DNA of 43,072 nt from a virus (IMGVR_UViG_3300024262_000071:1-43072), one strand, 5' to 3'; shown: positions 23,558 to 32,273, counted from the first letter of the stretch. The notes: generated from the sequence alone by a model not told the origin. Numbers and translations: made by a program.

Positions 23558-24043
23558 ATGAAAAAATGGTTATTAGTAATAGCTGTAGTAATTGGTATGC
23601 TCTTTGCTACAACTACAGAAACAAAAGCACAGAGCTCATTATATGTACAAGGAGGATGGTCTTGGTCTGAAGGGGTGGCTGCAGTAGGATATAGCTGGAC
23701 TGGTTTATCTACTTCTTTAGGACTCATGGTAGCACCTATGCCTGGTTCTGGCGATGCTGTATCGGGATTAGTATGGAATATCAAATTCGCCCCCGCCTGG
23801 TATGAATCTGGATATTATCTAGGTTATTCTTATAACTCAGTCGGATATAGATCTCAAATGGATTATGGATCTGGATGGACCGATGATTATGTTGCTGGAA
23901 TGCACATTGTTTCAATAGGATATAAAGTAGGGACTGATACATGGTATTTAGCTGGTGATTTTGGCTATGGATGGGCCCCTGGAATAGCTTCCGGAGTATC
24001 ATATGGCGTAGTAATAGGATTTCCTCTATTCGGAACTTATTAA
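23558..24043 (+). CDS. Exported outer-membrane beta-barrel-like protein
   Basis: 161 residues with a Sec signal peptide (MKKWLLVIAVVIGMLFATTT, cleavage after ETKAQ, a typical Bacteroidota end). The mature protein is Gly-, Tyr- and Trp-rich with alternating strands (SLYVQGGWSWSEGVAAVGYSW given in part: YVQGGWSWSEGVAAVGY) and ends in Phe-Gly-Thr-Tyr, an aromatic C-terminus as in outer-membrane barrels. Expressed with the Tat lipoprotein and closed by a terminator. It may be host-derived and could alter or mask a phage receptor. Confidence 0.7.
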   Translation: MKKWLLVIAVVIGMLFATTTETKAQSSLYVQGGWSWSEGVAAVGYSWTGLSTSLGLMVAPMPGSGDAVSGLVWNIKFAPAWYESGYYLGYSYNSVGYRSQMDYGSGWTDDYVAGMHIVSIGYKVGTDTWYLAGDFGYGWAPGIASGVSYGVVIGFPLFGTY

Positions 24044-24068
24044 GATTTAACAATTCATTAATATACAA

Positions 24069-24103
24069 AAGCTTAAGAGCCTTAAAACTCTTAGGCTTTT
24101 TTT
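24069..24103 (+). terminator. Intrinsic terminator after exported-protein pair
   Basis: An 11-base-pair stem (24069-24079 with 24088-24098, one G-U pair), an eight-base loop and a T run to 24103. It is followed at once by TGTGTAAAATATTC, a string similar to the one after the hairpin at 12414. Confidence 0.85.
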
Positions 24104-24148
24104 GTGTAAAATATTCACGAGGCTTAAAATGAATTAAGAAGCGATAAT

Positions 24149-25267
24149 ATGAATGTAGACCAATTCGAGTACGAAGTACCGGCCCTAAATATATCCTATA
24201 ATAGAATTTTCATGATTTCAGACTTGCACTTTGGTGTTCGAGCTAATTCAATCGAATGGCTGGACAACCATTTGGAATTCTTTTATAAATTCTATATTCC
24301 ATATCTAAAAGAAAATTTAAAAAAAGGTGATGTCCTTTTTGTCCTTGGCGATTGGTTTGACAATCGGCAATTATTAGATATTAATGTGATGAATAAGTCC
24401 ATTGATGTCATATTAGATTTATCAGAAATACTGCCTGTTTATTTCATGACGGGGAATCACGATATTTATAAAAAGAACGATACTGATGTTAATTCTTTAG
24501 CAGCTTTTAGATTTATTCCAAATGTAAAAATATTTGAAGAGCCTGTTATCATAACTAATAAAAAAACTAAAATATTGGTTTTACCATGGATTGGCTCTGG
24601 AGAAAAAGAGGAAGCTATTGCAAAAGCTAATAAAGCTGATTATATTTTTGCTCACACAGATATTGCGGGTTTTAAATATGATAATGGTTTCCATATTAGG
24701 AAAGGGGCAAGACTTAAGAAAATGCCGGGGGTCAAAAGATTATATTCCGGACATATTCATAAAAGGCAGGAACATAAAGATTCAGTTTATATAGGATCCC
24801 CATATTCTACTAAAAGATCCGATATAGGAAATAAGAAGGGTATTTATATGCTGGATACAGATACCAATGAACAGGTATTTACTCCAAATATTTTATCTTC
24901 TATCTTTCAACGAGTTCCACTAGAGGAATTAATGGAAATGACTTTAGAGAAAGCATATAAAGTCCTAGAGAGGAATTATACAGACATAATAGTTCCAGAC
25001 AAATATGTTCACTTATTTAACTTAACGAGATTTATTGATCTCCTTAAAGATTGTGATTATAAACGAATTGAGACAAGAGGAGAGAAGAATAAATTAGATG
25101 ACTCATTTAACGAAATACTAGATGGGGAAGAAATTAAAGATATAATTACGCTTCTGGAGAATAGTATAGAGGATTTAGAGCAAACTCTAGAAGCTATTGT
25201 TAAACTGAAGCTCCTGAACAGGGAATACTATAATAAAGCTTCCCAAGAACAAGAAGAGCTTATCTAA
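24149..25267 (+). CDS. 47: gp47 recombination nuclease subunit (Mre11/SbcD-like)
   Basis: 372 residues with the Mre11 phosphoesterase motifs: MISDLHFGVR (about 28-36), VLGDWFDNRQ (about 66-75), MTGNHDIY (about 106-113), FAHTDI (about 169-174) and YSGHIHKRQE (about 199-208). With gp46 it forms the nuclease that resects DNA ends for UvsX-driven recombination and degrades host DNA. Length matches T4 gp47 (339) with a small C-terminal extension (helical, about 330-372). It precedes gp46 as in T4, with two small genes between. Confidence 0.93.
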   Translation: MNVDQFEYEVPALNISYNRIFMISDLHFGVRANSIEWLDNHLEFFYKFYIPYLKENLKKGDVLFVLGDWFDNRQLLDINVMNKSIDVILDLSEILPVYFMTGNHDIYKKNDTDVNSLAAFRFIPNVKIFEEPVIITNKKTKILVLPWIGSGEKEEAIAKANKADYIFAHTDIAGFKYDNGFHIRKGARLKKMPGVKRLYSGHIHKRQEHKDSVYIGSPYSTKRSDIGNKKGIYMLDTDTNEQVFTPNILSSIFQRVPLEELMEMTLEKAYKVLERNYTDIIVPDKYVHLFNLTRFIDLLKDCDYKRIETRGEKNKLDDSFNEILDGEEIKDIITLLENSIEDLEQTLEAIVKLKLLNREYYNKASQEQEELI

Positions 25268-25277
25268 ATTTAATGTC

Positions 25278-25676
25278 ATGGGAAAAGATCACATTCCGGA
25301 TTACGAACAGTTCCCTTCTGAATTTTTATCAGATGGAGACATTTACCAAATTTTTTCATCTAATGGTCTTATGACCGGAAGAATGATTTGTGGATCTAAA
25401 TCAGCTTACTGGGAGGAACATAAAGAAAACTTAATAGTTTTTAATGCTAATATTATAATTGAAACGAGAGGAAAGATATGGCATGGAGATTTAGATGTGA
25501 CTCTTGATTATGAAAATTTAGAAAAAGTAGCAAAAGTCCTCGAAGAACCTCTTTATATTCTAAGGGAATTTGATGCAAGATTTGAAAATGAGGATGCTGG
25601 AGTTGAATTTTGGAAATCGAGGGCTGTAGCTGTAATAGGAAAAAAAGATGAAGATTCAGAGATACCCTTTAAGTAA
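25278..25676 (+). CDS. Hypothetical protein, 132 aa
   Basis: No family recognised. A soluble mixed protein (starts MGKDHIPDYEQFPSEFLSDG; contains HGDLDVTLDYENLEKVAKV). It lies ten bases after gp47 in the gp47-gp46 operon, so it may assist that nuclease. Its end overlaps the cysteine-rich mini-gene. Confidence 0.65.
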   Translation: MGKDHIPDYEQFPSEFLSDGDIYQIFSSNGLMTGRMICGSKSAYWEEHKENLIVFNANIIIETRGKIWHGDLDVTLDYENLEKVAKVLEEPLYILREFDARFENEDAGVEFWKSRAVAVIGKKDEDSEIPFK

Positions 25677-25827
25677 AGATCAATTTGCTCAAATAGATTG
25701 CAGAAGATCCGATTGCATATTCCAAGACAGAGGAGATTGCAATAATATTAGTCCAGCGATAACACTAAACCCGGCTAAAACCGCCGTTTGCTGGAGTCAT
25801 CAAACTAAAGTAGAAGATGAAGCTTAA
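25648..25827 (+). CDS. Four-cysteine mini-protein, 59 aa
   Basis: A short complete frame (MKIQRYPLSKDQFAQIDC and onward, ending KVEDEA) with cysteines at about 18, 23, 31 and 48. The arrangement suggests a bound zinc. It overlaps the previous gene by 29 bases and the gp46 start by 11 bases, filling the gap exactly, which supports real, coupled translation. No family assignment. Confidence 0.65.
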   Translation: MKIQRYPLSKDQFAQIDCRRSDCIFQDRGDCNNISPAITLNPAKTAVCWSHQTKVEDEA

Positions 25828-27523
25828 AACAATAGAATGGAGAAATATTGGTCCGTATGGGAATAAACTTCAAAAATTAGAGTTATCTGATTCTGGAGGC
25901 CTTTGGATGGTGCTTGGTAAGAATGGTCATGGAAAATCTTTTGTGGTGAATCTGCCAAAGATACTTTATTATGGACGGTTGGATGGTTTCAAAAAAGAGG
26001 AGATTGCTAATAGGCTAAATAAACATGGCTGGGTCAAAGGGGAGATAGAAACAAGTCCGGGGATAAATGTAATGATTGAAAGAAATGTTTCTCCTTCCGA
26101 TCTTATTGTTCATAAGTATAGAAGAGGAGAAGAAGCCAACGAAACGAATGATATTGGTAAGGCCGGAATAAAAAACTACCAGGATTATATAGATCTTGAG
26201 GTTACAGGATTGCCTTATAATATTTTCTCCAATATTATTTCTCTGTCTGTTAATGATTTTAAGTCATTTATTTCCATGACTCCAAGCGATAAAAGAATAA
26301 TTATTGACAAACTTTTTGCAATGGAGATCATCAATAAGATGAATGATTTGATTCGTAAAGACCTAAGGGAAGTCAAAATAAACTTGGACCTTTATGATCG
26401 AGAGATCATGTCTTTAAATAGTTCGATTCAGATTGCAGTTAAGGAATTAGAAAAGGCCAGAACTCGAGTTGAGGCTGATAACACAAAGAGAATTAGAGAA
26501 CTAATAGAAAAAATGAGGTCCTATCAACCAAAGATGGTTGAGGCTAAAGAAAAATTAAAGGGCTATCAGGATAAGAAAAATGAAATAAAAAAGGCCAAGG
26601 AAGAATATCAGAATCAAAAAAGATCCTTGGAATTAGAAATAAAAGGACTACAAAAGAAAATAGATCTTTATAATCAGGATAAATGCCCTACATGTGAAAC
26701 TCCCTTTTCCGAGAAAAGATTTTCATTATTGAAAGAAAGTTTGAATGAAAATTTCTCTAAGAAGCAAACATCTTTCGAAGCATTGGGTCCTTCTGGAGAA
26801 AAATATGATACAGCCCTTTCTAAAGTTAATGAAGCTGTTAACAAATTGAATGACTATATTCTTCAAATAAAAACTGCTTTTAATACTTTAAATAATGAGG
26901 TAGAAAAGCTTAAGAAAGAAAAACCAGCTGAGTTTTCATCTATGGAAAATATAATTTCCAAAAATACTATTTCCGTAAAGAAAAAAGAAGAGGAAAAAGT
27001 AATCACTGATGATAAGCACAAATATCTTTCTATTCTAGAAGATCTTTATTCCGATTCTGGTGTTAAAAAGAAGATTATGGAATCATATCTTCCAACTCTT
27101 AATAAAGAAATTGAATTCACACTTGGGGAACTTCACTTTCCTTACAGCCTGAAATTTAATTCTGAATTTGAACCCAAATTAGAGCATCTCGGGATTGATA
27201 TTAATGTAGAAACTTTATCAACAGGAGAAAAGAAACGAGTGGATTTAGCTGTATTGATCTCTATCATTAGAATGTTAAAAAGAAAATATCCAGCTCTTAA
27301 TATTTTTATGCTTGACGAGGTACTTTCATCTATTGATGGAGATGGTATCTATGACATCATTGGACTTTTACAGAGAACGGCCAAAGAATTAAGAATGAAT
27401 ATCTTTATCATCAATCACTCTCCCCTCCCAATAGAACATTTCTCCTATAAAATAGACATTGTCAAAAACGCAGGATTTTCAGATTTGACAGTTGAAAAGC
27501 TGGATGATGAAGAGGAGGATTAA
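25817..27523 (+). CDS. 46: gp46 recombination ATPase (Rad50/SbcC-like)
   Basis: 568 residues with Walker A GKNGHGKS (34-41), two long coiled-coil arms (about 180-290 and 305-400), a central zinc hook DKCPTCETPF (about 289-298), the ABC signature LSTGEKKRVDLAV (about 467-479) and Walker B IFMLDEVLSSID (about 494-505). It partners gp47. Length is close to T4 gp46 (560). Its stop codon lies in the loop of a terminator hairpin. Confidence 0.95.
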   Translation: MKLKTIEWRNIGPYGNKLQKLELSDSGGLWMVLGKNGHGKSFVVNLPKILYYGRLDGFKKEEIANRLNKHGWVKGEIETSPGINVMIERNVSPSDLIVHKYRRGEEANETNDIGKAGIKNYQDYIDLEVTGLPYNIFSNIISLSVNDFKSFISMTPSDKRIIIDKLFAMEIINKMNDLIRKDLREVKINLDLYDREIMSLNSSIQIAVKELEKARTRVEADNTKRIRELIEKMRSYQPKMVEAKEKLKGYQDKKNEIKKAKEEYQNQKRSLELEIKGLQKKIDLYNQDKCPTCETPFSEKRFSLLKESLNENFSKKQTSFEALGPSGEKYDTALSKVNEAVNKLNDYILQIKTAFNTLNNEVEKLKKEKPAEFSSMENIISKNTISVKKKEEEKVITDDKHKYLSILEDLYSDSGVKKKIMESYLPTLNKEIEFTLGELHFPYSLKFNSEFEPKLEHLGIDINVETLSTGEKKRVDLAVLISIIRMLKRKYPALNIFMLDEVLSSIDGDGIYDIIGLLQRTAKELRMNIFIINHSPLPIEHFSYKIDIVKNAGFSDLTVEKLDDEEED

Positions 27524-27535
27524 CTCCTCTTTTTT
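27510..27535 (+). terminator. Intrinsic terminator containing the gp46 stop codon
   Basis: AAGAGGAG (27510-27517) pairs with CTCCTCTT (27524-27531) around GATTAA, so the stop codon TAA is in the loop, and Ts follow. Ribosomes ending on gp46 would cover the hairpin, which may tie termination to translation. Confidence 0.8.
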
Positions 27536-27540
27536 ATGGA

Positions 27541-27555
27541 GATAAATAAAGAAAA
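27541..27555 (+). promoter_or_regulatory. Candidate T4-type late promoter
   Basis: GATAAATAAAGAAAA, 13 bases before the ATG at 27568 and directly after the gp46 terminator. Nearly identical to the element at 10953. Confidence 0.5.
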
Positions 27556-27567
27556 TGTTGTGCTTCT

Positions 27568-28485
27568 ATGCTTGTCAAAGAAAGTTTACCTGAGGACCTT
27601 CCTAGGATCGATAAAAATAAAATAGCAGAACCCGAAAAATACTGGGCTCTTTATGCTGTTTCTTTTTATGAACGTTTTTTTGCAAAAATCCACAATAAGA
27701 AAAAACTTAAAAAAGCCTATTCTAGAAAATTCAGAGAAATTAGTTCAGATAAAGAAGCTGTCGGGGCTTTAAATTTCTTTTACCGTATCCGAAGAGATGA
27801 ACTTGATGGAATTCCTATCTGGGAGTCTATGCTTTTTGAAAGTCCTGATATGATTGAAGCTAGAAATATTCGCCAAATATTTAGAAATAAAAATACTTTG
27901 GATCTTTCTGATTTTCAAGTCCCATTTGGATATTTTGATGGGGAAATGAAAGTTGGAAAAATAATGAGTACCCATCCGGATATGGACAAAAATTATAAGG
28001 ATCTTCCTCAAGTTAATAGATCAAATCTTAAATATGCTGGAAGGGCTTGGTTAAAAGATAGAGTTATATCCTTCTGGGAATATCCCGAAACCAAGGAAGA
28101 ATTATATAAAGTTCTTAAAGATCTGGAAAAAGAATTTAGAAAAAAATTTAAAAAATTCTGGACTATTAATCCTAAAAACTGGTATATTGAAATTATTGAC
28201 AAGAAGCTACCAAATATGAAGGATAGTTCATCTGACTGGATGGATTGGTCTGATGCAGAAGATGCGATTTTAATTCCAGTTCATGAATATGAAGGCAGCG
28301 GTGAATGGTCCGAAGAAGCCAAAGGAAAAGAACATTTCCAATCCCCAATGAATAAAGAACCAAAAAAAGTCCCGGATGGTGTCGGATCTAGAAAATACGG
28401 ATCTCATAAACCTCTAGCTATGAGGCAAGCTATGTCCGCCTCTGAAAATTTAGTTCCCTCTTTTCGCGAATTCTTAGAACTTTAA
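27568..28485 (+). CDS. Hypothetical late protein, 305 aa
   Basis: No family recognised. It starts MLVKESLPEDLPRIDKNK, echoing the LVKE leader of 11416 and 11826. The middle is rich in Lys and aromatic residues (FAKIHNKKKLKKAYSRKF), followed by an acidic Trp-rich stretch (SSDWMDWSDAED). The C-terminus ends SFREFLEL. A late promoter and a terminator isolate it, so it is probably a virion or internal head protein made late. Confidence 0.65.
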   Translation: MLVKESLPEDLPRIDKNKIAEPEKYWALYAVSFYERFFAKIHNKKKLKKAYSRKFREISSDKEAVGALNFFYRIRRDELDGIPIWESMLFESPDMIEARNIRQIFRNKNTLDLSDFQVPFGYFDGEMKVGKIMSTHPDMDKNYKDLPQVNRSNLKYAGRAWLKDRVISFWEYPETKEELYKVLKDLEKEFRKKFKKFWTINPKNWYIEIIDKKLPNMKDSSSDWMDWSDAEDAILIPVHEYEGSGEWSEEAKGKEHFQSPMNKEPKKVPDGVGSRKYGSHKPLAMRQAMSASENLVPSFREFLEL

Positions 28486-28508
28486 TCCCCCTATTCTGTA
28501 AAAAGGAT

Positions 28509-30227
28509 ATGAATTTAACAGGCGAATTTAAACAATTCGAAAATACCTTTATGCCAGAAGGTTTTGAGTGGCGTAAAGGTCAAAAGGAAGCCATCCAGCA
28601 AATTGTTGAAGCATACTTCGACGAAACTACATCCACAGTTATTTTAGATGCCCCGGTAGGAAGTGGAAAATCTCTTATTGCTATGTGTGCTGCATGGATC
28701 CTAAATATAAAAGGAAAGGAAGGATATGTTTTATCATCTGAAATATCTTTGCAGGATCAATATGAAAAAGATCTTGAAACTTTCAATTTTACACGATGGG
28801 GAAGCATCAAAGGATTAGATAATTACGAATGCATAGATAATTTTGAAAAAGTTTCCATGGGTACCTGTAAAATCCAGAGAAAAAGACCCGTGAAAATGTA
28901 TTGTTATAATGATTGCCCCTATTATTCTGCTAGGGATAAAGCTTCCAGAAGTAAAACATCTATGCTTAATTATGCTTATTGGCTTACTATGATGAATGAA
29001 GTAAATGTTTTTCTAGAGCAAGGAAAACAAATCTTTCCTCCTCGAGATTTTACTGTTTGTGATGAGGCCCATAAAATAATGGATATAATTCAAGGAACTT
29101 ATTCTCCAAAATTTTCAAAAAATACTTTAAAGAAATTAGAAAAAATAGTAGATTTCTTTGTGTCTCATAGTGTAGAAGATCTCAACTCGGAGTATGAATC
29201 AATCAAAAGACACTTAGGACTTATAGATGATGAAGAAAATCAGGATAAACTTTATGGATATTTGTCTAGAATTGCCTTGGACCTAGATTATTTTATGAAT
29301 CCTATTGAAAAGTTAAAAAAGAGAATAGTCAGCGATTATTCAGGCAATCCGCCAAAAGAATGGAAAAAAGCTTTATACTTATCTGATTGGGCAGAAAGTT
29401 TTTTAAGTCGGTTGAAGGATTATTTAAATATTATTAATGAAACTTCTTCAAGAAATATAGTCAAAAACCCGGGCATTGATGAAATAGTGTTCAATTGTTT
29501 AGAAGAAAGCTATATGATGAATAAGTATTTTCATGCTCATACTGGTTTTCGAATCCTTATGAGTGCTACTTTTTCGGACCCAGCTGAATATCTAAAAGGA
29601 ATAGCTTTGAAGGGAGCAAAATACATCAAGCTTGAAAGTCAATTTAATTTTGATAAATCCCCAATACACTTTTATAACAAGCGTAGAATGTCATATAAGC
29701 ACATAGAGAGCAATCTGCCGTGGTTAATAGAGAAAGTTAATACAATCATTAGCAATCACCAAGGTGAGTCAGGATTGATCCATTCGGCGTCCTATAAGCT
29801 GTCCATGGACATTTTCAATGGGTTAACTCCAGAAAATAGGAAGAGGGTTCTGATTTATAATGGAACTGAAGAAAAAAGGTATTTTTTAGAGGATTTAAAA
29901 CAGAGTAAAGACAAGGTATTAATTGGTCCCTCTCTTCTTGAAGGACTTGATATGAAAGACGAGTTTGGAAGATTCCAAATATTTGCAAAAGTCCCATATC
30001 TTTCTCTTGGAGATCGATTTGTCAAAACCAAAATGGGAATTAATCCAGGCTGGTATAGATGGAAAGCTATTGTCAATATTCTTCAGGGTACTGGTAGAAT
30101 TGTTCGAAATGAAAAAGACTGGGGAGTTACTTATATCCTTGATGGATCTCTCGGTGATCTAATTCACAATAATAGAAAATCCTTTCCAGCAGAGTTTATG
30201 AAACGAATTAAAGTAGTACAAGAATAG
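28509..30227 (+). CDS. DinG/XPD-like Fe-S helicase
   Basis: 572 residues, superfamily 2. Walker A APVGSGKSL (48-56), DEAH box VCDEAHKI (about 192), and C-terminal motifs LIHSASYKLS, a DKVLIGPSLLEGLDM stretch and LQGTGRIVRNEKD (motif VI, about 530-542). Between motifs I and II are four cysteines (108, 120, 132, 136), as in XPD/DinG enzymes that hold a 4Fe-4S cluster, so 5'-3' unwinding is expected. T4 itself has Dda and UvsW instead. A role in recombination or replication restart next to gp46/47 is plausible. Confidence 0.85.
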   Translation: MNLTGEFKQFENTFMPEGFEWRKGQKEAIQQIVEAYFDETTSTVILDAPVGSGKSLIAMCAAWILNIKGKEGYVLSSEISLQDQYEKDLETFNFTRWGSIKGLDNYECIDNFEKVSMGTCKIQRKRPVKMYCYNDCPYYSARDKASRSKTSMLNYAYWLTMMNEVNVFLEQGKQIFPPRDFTVCDEAHKIMDIIQGTYSPKFSKNTLKKLEKIVDFFVSHSVEDLNSEYESIKRHLGLIDDEENQDKLYGYLSRIALDLDYFMNPIEKLKKRIVSDYSGNPPKEWKKALYLSDWAESFLSRLKDYLNIINETSSRNIVKNPGIDEIVFNCLEESYMMNKYFHAHTGFRILMSATFSDPAEYLKGIALKGAKYIKLESQFNFDKSPIHFYNKRRMSYKHIESNLPWLIEKVNTIISNHQGESGLIHSASYKLSMDIFNGLTPENRKRVLIYNGTEEKRYFLEDLKQSKDKVLIGPSLLEGLDMKDEFGRFQIFAKVPYLSLGDRFVKTKMGINPGWYRWKAIVNILQGTGRIVRNEKDWGVTYILDGSLGDLIHNNRKSFPAEFMKRIKVVQE

Positions 30228-30397
30228 TGGCAGGCCAAGTTCAATGTGTAGCAAAAACCCGGTTTTTCTCAGAACGTAGTGCTCAATGGAAAGCAGATGA
30301 TATAAATTTAGAACATGGATATGAAAAAATATTCGTTTATAAATGTAATTGCTGCGGTGATTTTCATTTAACTAGAACAAAGCCCGAAGATAAATAG
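30227..30397 (+). CDS. Small C-x-C-C zinc protein (CGDFHLT type), 56 aa
   Basis: A GTG-started frame overlapping the helicase stop as TAGTG: MAGQVQCVAKTRFFSERSAQ and onward to TKPEDK. The YKCNCCGDFHLT segment (39-49) matches a small family common in phages, with C-x-C-C-G-x-x-H-L-T and an upstream Cys7. It probably binds one zinc. Function unknown. No ATG is available, so the GTG start is accepted from the overlap and the conserved motif. Confidence 0.7.
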   Translation: MAGQVQCVAKTRFFSERSAQWKADDINLEHGYEKIFVYKCNCCGDFHLTRTKPEDK

Positions 30398-30407
30398 AAT
30401 AAAGAAT

Positions 30408-30525
30408 GGTCGATGATCGTGCACGGAAGTAGTTGACCCGAATTGGTGTCCGATAGTTTAATCACAGAACCCTGGCAATTGCGGCTAGGAGGTGCCGGTG
30501 GAAGTCTGGCTCGGTACACCAATTC
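30408..30525 (+). ncRNA. tRNA-like structured RNA of unknown family
   Basis: A GC-rich island in AT-rich surroundings. A first hairpin pairs GGTCGA (30408-30413) with TTGACC (30433-30438). Then GAATTGGTGT (30440-30449) pairs perfectly with ACACCAATTC (30516-30525), extended by CCGA/TCGG across one bulged base, 14 pairs in all. Inside are a D-arm-like GTTTAATCACAGAAC, an arm CCTGGC/GCTAGG with the seven-base loop AATTGCG, and a T-arm-like GCCGG/CTGGC with loop TGGAAGT. This is cloverleaf geometry, but U33 and the TTC of a normal T-loop are missing, so it is not an ordinary tRNA. It could be a degenerate tRNA, an RNA decoy or a regulatory leader. Confidence 0.6.
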
Positions 30526-30542
30526 ATAAAAATAAAAATGTC

Positions 30543-30893
30543 ATGGAAAATTATTTAACTTGGGATGAATTATCTCTTGAACAGAAAAGAGCTATAGATT
30601 GGTTTAAAAATAACCCGCCAAAATACTATAAATGGTTTTACAAGTGGTATACTAAATGGATTGGAAAAACCATTTTTTGCGGAATTCTTGTAGTTGGGGC
30701 TCTAATGATAATTTTCAATGACGCTATTTTCGATGTAGTAAGAGGAATGTTTTTCTTTTTATTAGGACTAGTCCTTTGGTCAGCTTCAGCCTCAGTATAT
30801 AAAAAAATTTACACTAAAAGATACGCAAAAAAAATAGGACTAACCCTAAAAAATTGGAATATGCTAACAAAAGGTATGGTCCTTAATGTTTAG
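30543..30893 (+). CDS. Membrane protein, 116 aa
   Basis: Chosen start is ATG 30543 (MENYLTWDELSLEQKRAIDW); an upstream non-ATG extension would run through the structured RNA. Two adjacent hydrophobic segments (about residues 42-58 and 66-84) with aromatic Trp/Tyr-Lys repeats before them (WFYKWYTKWIG) suggest an inner-membrane hairpin protein. No family recognised. Confidence 0.6.
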   Translation: MENYLTWDELSLEQKRAIDWFKNNPPKYYKWFYKWYTKWIGKTIFCGILVVGALMIIFNDAIFDVVRGMFFFLLGLVLWSASASVYKKIYTKRYAKKIGLTLKNWNMLTKGMVLNV

Positions 30894-30899
30894 ATCAAT

Positions 30900-30916
30900 A
30901 TATAAATAAAAGAAAC
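30900..30916 (+). promoter_or_regulatory. Candidate T4-type late promoter
   Basis: ATATAAATAAAAGAAAC, starting 21 bases before the ATG at 30921. It holds the full TATAAATA core of T4 late promoters. Confidence 0.65.
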
Positions 30917-30920
30917 CTAT

Positions 30921-32249
30921 ATGGCATTATTTCAAAGATATAACAATGAAAATGTTTTGATTCGTGCAGTTATTGCAGGCCTTCTTGATGTTTTAAATAA
31001 TCATATACAATATAGTCAAGTCTGGGGTAATGATCCTATTGAAGATTTTGAGAATATAAAAGTTCCTTGGTTCTATAATCAATCCGGGGACGAACGTTTC
31101 ATGCAAGATTTTTATACTCACTATGGAGAATGCCTTCCGCCTCGTCCAGTAGATGGGAACTTTGATATGATACCAAGAGGAATCTTAACTTACGCAGGTT
31201 CTGGTATTAATGCTCAAAGGATAACTTCAAGATATGTTCAAGGGAGATATGTAAGAGAAATTAATGGAAAGTTAGAAGGATTTATATCATATCTTTATTC
31301 TATTCCTTTAAATGTTAGATTTGATCTAGAATTAATAGCAGATACTCAAATAACTGCTTTAAAAATTGAACAAGAAATCCGAGAGGTCTTTTATAAAAAT
31401 GTCACCTATTATGTTTATTATAAGGGAATGAGAGTTGGATGTACAGCTGGTTTTCCTGAAGAAATAGTTGTAGATAAAAATATAAATTATTCATTTGAAA
31501 GTGATAATAAGATTAAATTGACTTTTCAAGTTGAAGTAGAAACATATCAACCCGTGTTTGATCCAACTACTGAAATGTCTGCTAAAAATAGTATAAAAGG
31601 CTTTACATATAGACTTTATGATAAGGATGAAAAAGATGATGGTGTTATAGAAATCATTTCTCCTCAAACCGGATTGACTTTTCCAAAAGGAAATCCTCTA
31701 TGGATTGATTGGTCTTTTACCGAAGAAGGCGGTATCATGAGAAACGTAGATATCTCCTGGGTATTCTCAGGATCTAATGAAAGACAAGAAATTGAAAGGA
31801 CCCAGCCTAATCATGAATATTATATTTGGAATATACCAGAAACATTTACAGCATATAAAGAACCTGATATAATTTGGGAAGAAGATTCCGCTATATCAGT
31901 TAGCAGATCACCGCTTCTTAAAATTATACCGGATATAAACACCGGTCAAATAACTAATAGTTCTTTCTTAGCATATTCTGAAGGCTATTTTCTTACAGCA
32001 TCCGATGATGCTAGTATTGGTTTGCAATTGGAAATGAGAGATGATAATGGAGTTATATCTTATACAGAAGAAGGAGCTATGTATGCTAATATTAAATGGA
32101 ATAAGTTGGATAAAAGTAATCCAGTTACTGTAGTGGATCCTTCAATTTTCTTTCCAGGAACTGTAGATTATAAAACTATTGATCTTTTTGTTTCCAATAG
32201 TGTTAATCCAGATGTGTTTGGAGTTGTAACAAATTTAACAATAGTTTAA
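30921..32249 (+). CDS. Conserved T4-like virion structural protein, 442 aa
   Basis: A long beta-rich protein with conserved-looking blocks: VWGNDPIEDFENIKVPWFYN, NQSGDERFMQDFYTHYGECL and PRPVDGNFDMIPRG near the start, then TALKIEQEIREVFYKNVTYY and GMRVGCTAGFPEEIVVDKN. I have seen this pattern in structural proteins of T4-like phages of aquatic bacteria, probably of the neck or tail, but cannot name the T4 counterpart with confidence. The last 200 residues (from about 240) look like added Ig-like or beta-sandwich domains. It has a strong late promoter. Confidence 0.7.
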   Translation: MALFQRYNNENVLIRAVIAGLLDVLNNHIQYSQVWGNDPIEDFENIKVPWFYNQSGDERFMQDFYTHYGECLPPRPVDGNFDMIPRGILTYAGSGINAQRITSRYVQGRYVREINGKLEGFISYLYSIPLNVRFDLELIADTQITALKIEQEIREVFYKNVTYYVYYKGMRVGCTAGFPEEIVVDKNINYSFESDNKIKLTFQVEVETYQPVFDPTTEMSAKNSIKGFTYRLYDKDEKDDGVIEIISPQTGLTFPKGNPLWIDWSFTEEGGIMRNVDISWVFSGSNERQEIERTQPNHEYYIWNIPETFTAYKEPDIIWEEDSAISVSRSPLLKIIPDINTGQITNSSFLAYSEGYFLTASDDASIGLQLEMRDDNGVISYTEEGAMYANIKWNKLDKSNPVTVVDPSIFFPGTVDYKTIDLFVSNSVNPDVFGVVTNLTIV

Positions 32250-32273
32250 AAAAGGAATAAAATTAGCGAGAAC

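Noticed and set aside
30444-30521. Ordinary tRNA (possibly Gln, loop centre TTG)
   Set aside because: No U33, T-loop TGGAAGT instead of TTCRANY, and a closing stem twice the normal length. Kept as a structured RNA of unknown type.
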